The notes beneath the pieces are model-generated. The model was not told the DNA's origin. It made no database searches and worked only from the letters and a program-made list of their open reading frames with translations. A stretch of 51,466 nucleotides of DNA, taken from assembly GCF_001039355.2 (NCBI RefSeq), contig NW_019773736.1, positions 1,358,208 through 1,409,673 of the forward strand, read 5' to 3'. The position numbers and the translations under genes are program-made. This DNA is from Lingula anatina. Its lineage: Eukaryota; Brachiopoda; Lingulata; Lingulida; Lingulidae. How positions within the stretch are numbered: position 1 is the first letter of the stretch; the number at the start of each line of letters is the position of its first letter. Of this stretch, positions 43,131-51,466 are shown piece by piece.

Positions 43131-44039
43131 TCTACCGTTCGAAGACTTAAATTGGACACTCAATAACAACTATAAATGTACACACATTTCAAGGAAGCCT
43201 TCTTGGCGCAAGATAATGCAATAAAACTAAATGACATATGTTTATGTAGATTTTGCTTAATGACGTATGTTAAGATACTTCATGGTATATTACCACTTCA
43301 TAAATGCTTGGGATAAATGCTCTGATTTTACTGTCAAATCGACTTCATAGGATAAATTGCGACTTCATCTCCACATAAGATATTGCCTGCGACGTCATGG
43401 GATAATGGTGAAAAAAGTACCTGTTGTTGGCCTAACGTTATGAGAGAGAACTTTTTTGAAATATAATTTTTGTACTGTATATATATTATCCAAAATGGGT
43501 AAACTGTACGTTTTGATCTACTTGTATGACTGAATAGGGTTTCTTTAGTGGTATTGGATGCGTGTTTTGCGCAATTTTAAAATACACAGGCATATGTAGG
43601 TAAGGATCCAGTATTTCTAAAAATCAGTACATTATGGGAGATTATGGTCAGCGTTAAAGAAAAGGGGGTCCAGACCCCCTCGGATCTCCCTTCCCACATC
43701 CGCTTGATACATAAAACTAATGGATCAGGTAAACCAGGCTTTGAAAACATAAGTCTGCATTTGGAAACCCGTTCGAAAGGGGGAAGGCCTACTTTTTGTT
43801 TAGCAGCCTAATTAACGTAGTGGATCTGCGAGAGCAACAGGCTTGTATATTGATATTCATTCAAAACAAATTGATGAATAACAAAAGTTAAGTTGCTAAG
43901 TAACCTTGTGTCTCAAGTACATTGCTTATGATTTCTTATTTCATTTGCTTACACCTCGCCCGAGCACTTGTAATTGATACCCTGTTACTTGGTTTTAATG
44001 TGAAAGATAAGAGCGTAAATTAACTACAGCACACTACAG

Positions 44040-44960
44040 CCTGGGGATTCATTCCTTTAGATAGTTGTAGAGCCGCATTTTGCAACCAAAGAAATACGTG
44101 AAAACGCAATCTGCGACTGTAACGCATTTAGCAACCATTTTCTTTAAAGTAGCCGGAACTATTTTAAATAACTTAGAGATAGAATCGGGATGGGAACGGG
44201 GTTGCCTTGACACTATAGGCTGAATCTGGTGCCTGCCCCCGGGGTGGATGATTGATATTTTATACATATCACAATTTCTGTCATCTCCCCCACACAACAA
44301 TCAGTTTTTTATAGGATTCATTGACCTACATTTAAACACTCAGCTGTCCAGTGCTGTGTGCTGCCCTTTTCTTTTTCAAATTACCTAAATTTTTCAAAAA
44401 GAGCCCATTCACAATCATAATGACGTTTGTAGAGCCGAATTTTGCAAATGCAACGCATTTTGCACCCCAAAAAATCGTGAAAACAAGTTTTGCAACTGCA
44501 ATGCATTTTGCAACCAGGTTTTTTTTTTTGTAAGTCCCTGAGAGTCCTGAAACGGTTGGCAGTAGGGGATGTGGTTGTCCCATATAGGGTGGTTGATGGT
44601 AATTTTTACATCGTAATTTCTGCTATCTACCCGTAGATCTTTAGAAGTGTGACTTTGCAGTCCTTTTGGGTGGGGGAGGGGTATATTTTTATATCGTTGT
44701 TACTGTTATCCTCTATCCATTAAAGTGAGGAACATGAGATATTTAAACTTGCCTTTAGGGACGTGCACATGTCCTTCGGATTTTTGGTGACTATGGGTGT
44801 TGCCGTCCCTAGGGGTGGTTGATAATTATCTTTAGTTTGTATTTTCTGCTATATACCCATAGGTCTTTAGGTTGAGGAAACTAAAATGTCGGGGTGTGCA
44901 TAAGCACATCGTGTGTGTGTGTGTGTGTGTGTGTGTGACTTGGGGTGTGGCCGTCCCTAG
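44040..44960. repeat. Diverged repeat array
   Basis: 'gtagagccg(c/a)attttgcaa' followed by 'cgtgaaaac' and 'gcatttagcaacc/gcattttgcaacc' occurs at about 44066-44135 and 44431-44515. A second motif, 'ttctgctat(c/a)tacccgtagatctttag' with changes, occurs at about 44621 and 44847, with weaker versions at about 44277. A third, 'gccgtccctagggg(t/a)', occurs at about 44801 and 44949. Confidence 0.65.
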
Positions 44961-47900
44961 GGGATGGGATGATTAGTAGTTTGTCAGACAATGAAGCTGA
45001 TTCCATAGATTGCACTTACATGTAAGTCAGATTCCTTGCAGAGTTGGACCGACCCAGCGAGTACGATGTGTTAATCTGAAGGCGGTCTTCGAGTAAGGAA
45101 AGAAGTGAAAATGCAGAGAAAGCAGCAGACAATACTTAATAACAGACCTTCAATCGTATTCTTGAAAATAAGTCAAGTTAATTAAAACCCATTAAAGACC
45201 CAATACATTTAGGAATCTTAGGGTCCATGTCCCGTTGTTCTTTGTCATAAAACACACATGTTAATTACGTACTGCTCTTGGGTAATAAACATTTTTGTTT
45301 TGCGTTAAGACACAACAGCAGTTATAAACGCTAGGATTCCTGATCGAGTGTGTGGGGGCTTAAATTAGATTTTTAATTGGATTCCCTGACCTGTATTTAT
45401 GCATATGGCTGGAAGTCCATTTAGTTCTGTATGTGCTTCTGCTGTTCTCTACATTTCTCAAGGACCCATGTACATTAAATAAAAATGACTGGTTCATCAA
45501 TCTACGTTTCATGTTCCTTAAAATGTAAGGGTATAGATGACATAAATAACGATGGGAAAAAATAAAATCACCCCCCCCCCCCCGTAAAATCAACCACCCA
45601 CCTGAAATATGACACTGACCGTTTCAAGTCTTTCAGACTTCAGACTTTCCGAGCTTAAACGTTTTCATTAAGTATATAGGCCAGAGGGTCTTTTAAACCC
45701 TAATCCCAGAAAGGGAAATGAAAGAAAGTGAAAGACAATCACCCAGTAACAAATAAACAAAAACCCCTGAAGTAAGAATGAAACCGGTCGGGGCAAAATA
45801 GCTGCTGTTCTTTCTTTCTTTTTATTATATATAATATACTCGTGCAGGAAAAACACTTTTGTTTTTAATATATATTCGTAAGCTACCGACTTGAGCTTAA
45901 AATGACAATCTATCTAGCTAGAGACATATATGTGAATATCCGTAAAAATCTATCAGTCGCCCTGGTAGAGGGTATTTGTAAGCCAAGCTAATAGTTGAAT
46001 CGATCTGAATCTGGCCTGCGACACACATAGGCCCACTTATCATATTAGGGATCAACGGCAAAACAATGGTAGGCCTATCTATAGTACTTTGTAACCACTA
46101 TTATCCATCTATGTTTGATATGCCAATCCGGGTCTTCAAATAGACTTGTGAAGATTTTTTTGTCCATAGCTACTTATACTTAGCAATCACGACATCAGAC
46201 TGTGTTAAAAGAATGTCTGTTACGAATAAGCAAACTTCTTTAGTCTTTTTCATATCTATTTTATTTGCTTGTCATTGAAATTGTCACGTAGAAACTGAAA
46301 TGAACAAAATACATCAAATTAAGAAATTATCCTTAAATTATGTTACAATTACAACTTATAAAGTTCTCATTAACTGTTTAAATTACTAAATGATTCATAA
46401 AGTCTTACCTCATTGCGGGAATTAGTGACTTTTAATGATCAGAACATAACTATGATAAGCGCGTGCTGTAGTCAAAAAAGTAAAACGCTATCTCCACCCA
46501 TGTGCATAACAGCTAAGACGGGCCAAACCGTAACACTGTCTATTCAGTTGATTGTAAAGAAATGATTATAAACGTCCACAACAACTTACCGGATGTTCTC
46601 ACGATCTGTTGACATGAAATCTCAGGTAATAAGAAAGTATTTTGCTTTGACAATTTTTGCTTTTCACTGCTCTCTCAGTGTGTCTCGAATATGTTGTCAA
46701 GTATATGTAACTGCGCAATTTCGTTGCAACACCGAAAAAAACCGATGAGTCAATGGAAGCTAAATATAACCCCGTCAAACCTCCGTCTTGTGACAAATCA
46801 GTATACTAAACAGACAACGTTTTATTTTTCTCTGCGCAAAGCACATAAATAAGTATGCTTTGTTGTTAGCGAGATGCCTTATGAAAAGACAGATCTATAA
46901 AGACGCAAGTTGGACAAAAGGCTATTCTCTTAAATTTCTTTCCCCATTCACTGAGATTCTATTGCGTATATTACGCGAAAGTGTTTATTTTGTGCCTTTA
47001 GGTCACGGGCTTTTAAAAATGCCGTGCAATGAAATCACACCAGTGGTAAAAACGAGGCAAGCTATAAACGAAGTGTACATTCACGTTGCATTAACTATTT
47101 GTTTTCTTACTTTTTTTACTTTTATAAAATAGTTTGTAGGGGACATAATGCCTCGTTTTATCTTAAAACTGGTAAAGAGAAATTGAGCCTGTTTTGCCAA
47201 TTAAGTATACGTTTAGGTTTAATGCATGTCAACAGAACTTAATTTATGTACAGGTAAACTAAACATGTACGGGCTAAGGGCACCACACCTAGAAGGGGAG
47301 GCAAGCTACTAGAGCCAAATATATAAATAACTCCAGTTATCATTGATTTTAAGTAATTATATTTAAAAAGCTCTCCTTCTACCAGTATAATGTATTTTCC
47401 ATAGCACATTATAGTTCACATATACTATACAAACTGCGTAAAAACTTCTTGATTAATTTGAAACTGGACTGCTTAAACTGCAAAAACGCTATTGACTCAA
47501 TTATGAGGTTATCAAAATTTGAAGTAGACGTTTACTCATTTATTTTTCTCTTCTGAAAAGCAAAATAATGGCATTGTTCTTTTTTCCATGTCATAGCTCC
47601 ACCTTGGTTGCATATCCCACACAATCGGTGCATAATTAAAAAATGCCAGTATTACACACCGACTACGAATTCTACAAACCTCCAGGAATTGATAAATTTT
47701 AGAAAACGTATGGATTCGTGGAATTTTGCATATTTTCTGGTAGAAATCTTGACCCTGCTCGGGCTCCACTTCCAAAATAGATGTTGAACATAGAGCAGTT
47801 ATACTCACTGGTCCTAGAACTGTGGTAAAATCATTTACTGGTGAAAAATAGCAAGACCTGTTCAAACATTAGTGCCTATTTCGCGATTTCTCAAGAATCA

Positions 47901-48886
47901 ATTAAAGGTTAAATAATTCATCATGATTAAAGTAAGAAGCCTGGTACTTATCGATTATTGTTGGTGCGAGGGATTTGTAGTTGATGTGAAATAGAGGCTT
48001 CACTCCAATCGAGTCAGTCAATGCAGTGGTAAGTTTGATAACAGCCTTCCATGAAGTCATTGTATTAGAGAGAACAAGAACCGTATTCACCTAACGCATG
48101 TTACGTAGCCAAATGTTGATAAGCACAGCGAAGCGTTCTTTTGCTCAAAGGTAAAAAGTAACACCCTGACAACGGCTAGAGTGATCCGATCTACCGGTGA
48201 ATTTTGGAGCCTTCGGTGCCGATTCTGGTAGAGGAATAAGCCCGTAATTCATCTGATTAAGGCAAAGGAATATCTCTATATATTATAGTTGATGCATGCT
48301 AATTCATATTTCTGTACGGAGTTTGATTGAGTCATTGCTTTATTATATTTTTTCTGAATTTATTTGACAATACTGTAAAAAGTGTTTTTGTAACTCATAC
48401 AGAGTGAATATACAAACATACTATACATATACATGTACTGGTATAACAGTGACATTGTGTATTTGTTAAAAATACAACACTGTTATCAAGTTTTAATGTT
48501 ATACAGTGTATACATATTCCATGTTTATAAATGGCCTGTCTAGTATAGAATGGGCAAAGGTAAATTTGATTTTCTACGGGCGTAAGTATTCAAGGTTCAC
48601 CTTGATGTAAACTTGACCCATACAGCGAGATGTCAAGGTGACTGGATTAATATCACTTAATATCAAGCTTAGGGCCATTTTCATAAAAAACACTTAAGAC
48701 CAGTAATGGTGGCTTTAATCAGATAATAGTTAATGCCCGTACCCCTATAGTTGTAGCTAAATAGTAGCTGTTTGTTGTTTTTATATTATTATTATTATTA
48801 TTATTATTATTTTGTATTTTGTAACAAACCAAATTTTTATTATTATTATTTTTTTTTTGTTTGTTTGTATTTATATTTTTAAACCT

Positions 48887-49890
48887 GTCAACTAACTGTG
48901 CAGTTTTGTGTCCTTGCACTGAAAAAAATGCCAGGTAAATTAAAGGCTTTAACCACCAAGTCACTCCATGGTATCACGACAAAGATGTTTGAATAAGCTA
49001 ACTCTATTTATATTACCCTGGCAAAAATCATAAAAAAGGTTTACACTTAGTGGGGTGCTAGTGCGTTACAAAAGCAGCATTTCTTTTTTTAAAAAGACCA
49101 ACAAAAGGACCAGTTATTTACTCTTCCATTCATTTAGCAGTTGAAGCGTATATCATAATGTAATAATGTATGCCCATAATCTCCTGTAAAAATCCTCTGG
49201 CTACAACCAAGACAGTTAATTGGCATACAGGTACATACAAATGCATGCATATTTGAAACGTGTATTAACAGTGATGCACCATTTCGCTGTTGACTAACCC
49301 ACGACTTTCGTGTCAACTAACTGCGCAGTTTTGCCTCCTTGCACTGAAAAACTGCCAGGTAAATAAAGGCTTCAATCAAGGAGTTATAACTCCTTGCTTC
49401 AATCAACCAGTGACTCCATGGTTTTAAGGCAAAGGTATGTGAATAAGCTAACCCTATTTTCATTTCCATGGCAAAACACATAGAAAACGTGTGCTTTACA
49501 CTAAGAGCAGGGGCGGATCCAGACCTATTTACTGACAGTCTTCCAAATAATCTTTGTTGATTCATTCTCCAATTTTGACCGTCTTCCAACATGAAAAATT
49601 GGATACTCGTCAATGTAAACTTGAAAATCTGACCGTCTTCCGGAAGACCCAGAAGACGGCCTAAATCCGCCCCTGAAGAGGGATCCCGTGCGTTACGAAA
49701 ACAGTATTTCTTTGTAAAGACCAACAAAAGGACCGGTTTTCCTCCGTATTTACTCTTCTCCATTTAGCAGCTGACGCGTATATCATAATGCAGTAATGTA
49801 TGTTCAAATTTTAACTCCACGGTGACCAGTCCCTGCAAAACCCCTCTGACTGAAAGGCAGTTAATTGGCATACATACACATGTATATGCA
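48887..49890. repeat. Diverged tandem duplication (two units)
   Basis: Unit 1 (about 48887-49250) and unit 2 (about 49311-49890) align throughout: CAACTAACTG(T/C)GCAGTTTTG, 'actccatggt', 'gaataagctaac', 'gtgcgttac', 'aagaccaacaaaaggacc', 'gcgtatatcataatg' and 'cagttaattggcatac'. Unit 2 is longer because it contains a MITE (49508-49675) and a small palindromic insert (20-bp palindrome at 49377-49396, CAAGGAGTTATAACTCCTTG). Confidence 0.85.
49508..49675. mobile_element. 168-bp MITE with CAGGGGCGGAT termini
   Basis: The left end is CAGGGGCGGATCCAGAC and the right end GGCCTAAATCCGCCCCTG, an imperfect inverted pair. AAGAG flanks both sides (49503-49507 and 49676-49680). The corresponding place in the sister unit (near 49050) has no insert, so this is a filled site beside an empty one. 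CAGGGGCGGAT ends are common on hAT-like MITEs in animals, but a 5-bp duplication is shorter than the 8 bp usual for hAT. Confidence 0.85.
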
Positions 49891-49949
49891 TATATGCTAT
49901 TTTGGCGCGATCCAACTTGAAAGTAGTCAAAAACAATTAAGTGCCTGGG

Positions 49950-50441
49950 ATTCAAGTCTTTTGAATCTCTTGATGTAAATATTACAACTCGGAAAGATAC
50001 ATTGCATTTAGTTCTAATATATCGCCCACCTTACTCTAAGAAACATAAATACACCATTCTCGACTTTCTAGAAGAATTCTCTAGGCTACTGGAATATACA
50101 CTCTTCTCACCAGGTCACTTAATAATAGCTGGAGACTTCAATATACACATGGACAACAACACTTGCAATAATGTCCGTAAATTCAAGGATCTGATTGAAT
50201 CAATGGGACTCACTCAGCATATAAATACAGCCACTCACTCAGAAGGTCATATTTTAGAACTGGTTCTTAATCGCGCTGATTTATGCTTGCGGAGTTTTAG
50301 CATCGACAACAGCCTCCCATCGGACCACGCCGCCGTTCACTTTGTAGCTGACTTTATTCGTCCACTGCCTATCAAAAAAGTGACCCATCGTAGGGACTTA
50401 TCAAGACTTGATCCAGCAATACTTATTTGTCCTACACCTGG
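49950..50441 (+). mobile_element. LINE (CR1/L2-like) endonuclease fragment
   Basis: An open frame covers the C-terminal half of an APE-type endonuclease: TLHLVLIYRPPYS, LIIAGDFNIHMDN and SLPSDHAAVHF, the GDFN and SDH motifs being part of the catalytic centre. The endonuclease nicks the target for target-primed reverse transcription. The left part is missing (5' truncation is usual for LINEs), and coding sequence breaks off after RRDLSRLDPAILI at the insert 50442-50990. Confidence 0.85.
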
Positions 50442-50990
50442 TTTCTGAAATAACGGGTCCCGGACTTTCTGAGAAAAAACAATTACTATACTGATCAATA
50501 AATTAAACTTTTTTGTAAAATCAGGAAGTTCACCAAAGGCACTTATGTATTCTGAATAAATCTATATTTCTTGAGTGATGTTCTGTCTCAATTGCATACA
50601 AAAGATAATCCTGCAAATTAAAGTTTATGAAATGCGAACAATGCACATTTATACTACGCGTTACACTTTAACAGAGTTTAATAATGCTTTTTTTTACCTT
50701 TAATTCTTATAATTCTTCCCTCCATATCAGTTAACATCATGTTCAATTTCATTTTTAAATTGCAAGTTTTAAGTGTGAGATTTCATTATTGCTCTTCAGT
50801 GCGGACTTTCAGTATTAAAACGTAGGGTCCTAGGACTTTCCGTACTGAAATAGAGTGTCTAAGGGGACTCTACATTTCAGAACATAGAGTCCGGGACCCG
50901 TTATTTCGAGACAGGGAGTCCGCCGGACTCTCAGTTTTAAAACACCGGGTCCGCCGGACCCTAGAATGGTAGGACTCTGTGTTGCTTGAC
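50442..50990. mobile_element. Palindrome-rich insert within the LINE
   Basis: GAAATAACGGGTCCCGGACT at 50447-50466 recurs as its exact reverse complement at 50888-50907. Beyond that are near-palindromic units GAGTCCGCCGGACTC (50916-50930) and GGGTCCGCCGGACCC (50947-50961), and related 'gggtcctaggac' (about 50826) and 'ggggactctacatttcag' (about 50865). No protein is encoded. It looks like a non-autonomous DNA element or a hairpin-repeat cluster; the boundaries are approximate. Confidence 0.7.
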
Positions 50991-51466
50991 ACCGGAGCTG
51001 TGTGAAGAAAGGAAACATGTCAGGAAACTGGAAAGGAAATGGTGTCACTCTCACTTAGAAATTCATCGGCAATTGTTCATATCTGCGCGATCTCACTATC
51101 ACTCTCTTCTTGTGGCACACAAGAAAGAATATCACCGCTCCCGTATTGAATCTGCTGATCAGAAAACACTTTTCAAGATCGTGGACCAAATATCGGAATC
51201 AAAATCATCTCAACTGAATGTCCTCCCAGACATGGAAATCTCAGAGCTCCCTCAACTTTTTTCAAATTACTTTACAGATAAGATCAAGAGCATTCGAAAT
51301 GATCTCGTTTCTTATTCTTCTGTAGAAATCTCAGAAACCCCAGTTACCTGTACTCATGCAGTATTGACTGAATTTTCACCTGTATCAGAAGAAGATGTTT
51401 TAGCATTAATGAAAAGCATGAATTCTAAATCTTCTGCCTTAGATCCTGTGCCAACACATATTATCA
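50991..51466 (+). mobile_element. LINE continuation: linker and start of RT region, runs off the window
   Basis: The frame is open to the end of the window. It encodes PELCEERKHVRKLERKW, ARSHYHSLLVAHKKEYHRSR, LPQLFSNYFTDKIKSIRNDL and LMKSMNSKSSALDPVPTHII. This order is typical of the segment between endonuclease and reverse transcriptase in CR1/L2-type LINEs, and K-SALDP-P opens the RT domain. About 100 residues expected between this part and the endonuclease fragment are missing, so the insertion came with a deletion or an earlier rearrangement. Confidence 0.85.

Larger units (their letters stand above)
43057..48885. other. Long non-coding region upstream of the CARD gene
   Basis: It should include the promoter and a 5' UTR exon of the CARD/NB-ARC/TPR gene. 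Candidate minus-strand donors are at about 46595 (CCG|GTAAGT) and about 46410 (GAG|GTAAGA), but neither is provable. It also holds (AAAT)n at about 43081-43130, a diverged repeat array at 44040-44960, (GT)n at about 44911-44937, a C-run at about 45570-45583 and (ATT)n at about 48783-48810. Minus-strand open frames at 47536-47865 and 47902-48090 have no motif I recognise. Confidence 0.45.

Noticed and set aside
47536-48090. Minus-strand frames of 109 and 62 codons as exons of an unknown gene
   Set aside because: Some GT/AG-like borders exist, but no domain, no consistent phase and no supporting neighbour.
49317-49763. 148-codon minus-strand frame
   Set aside because: It spans the junction of a tandem repeat unit and a MITE and shows no protein motif.
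1-51466. tRNA, rRNA, CRISPR or bacterial-type operon features
   Set aside because: I looked for tRNA box B-like GGTTCGAATC words, regular spacer arrays and ribosome-binding sites and saw none that hold up; the region is eukaryotic.

Overview
The window is nuclear DNA of an invertebrate animal. It is AT-rich, the genes have many introns with GT/AG borders, and it carries microsatellites and several classes of transposon. The gene and mobile-element content suits a marine bilaterian (lophotrochozoan such as a mollusc, brachiopod or annelid, or possibly amphioxus). The sequence alone does not settle the species.

Layout. 1-4.8 kb is non-coding and opens with an array of CCTATAGG palindromes. 4.8-11.0 kb (+) is a complete 15-exon gene for the Sec1/Munc18-like protein SCFD2. 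11-14.3 kb is non-coding, with a 214-bp fold-back element. 14.3-18.9 kb (-) is a TRAF3-like signalling adaptor (RING, TRAF zinc fingers, coiled coil, TRAF-C) that lacks only its first coding exon. 20.1-20.7 kb (-) is an unidentified 224-codon reading frame. 21-23.6 kb holds short inverted-repeat elements and tandem repeats. 24.2-26.6 kb holds a decayed Mutator-like transposase (-) with a small I-PpoI-like His-Me finger nuclease frame (+) in convergent orientation. 27.5-35.0 kb is an LTR retrotransposon with gag, pol and a retrovirus-like env; its 3' end is lost at an assembly gap. 37.1-40.4 kb is a second, internally deleted copy of the same family. It sits inside a CARD/NB-ARC/TPR (APAF1/NLR-like) gene that reads on the minus strand from 43.06 kb to 36.3 kb. 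43-49.9 kb is non-coding and repeat-rich. From about 49.95 kb to the window end is a LINE (CR1/L2-like) interrupted by a palindrome-rich insert.

How the parts relate. The host genes are SCFD2 (vesicle traffic), a TRAF3-like adaptor and a CARD/NB-ARC/TPR protein. The last two are innate-immunity or cell-death types, although nothing shows they are co-regulated. The NB-ARC/TPR gene is broken by the retroelement, a frameshift and a nonsense codon. Single N characters at 35044, 37664 and 40400 and the N run at 28037-28489 all lie in or at retroelement sequence, so element structure there is partly an assembly product. The least familiar structure is the transposase plus His-Me nuclease pair at 24-26.6 kb.
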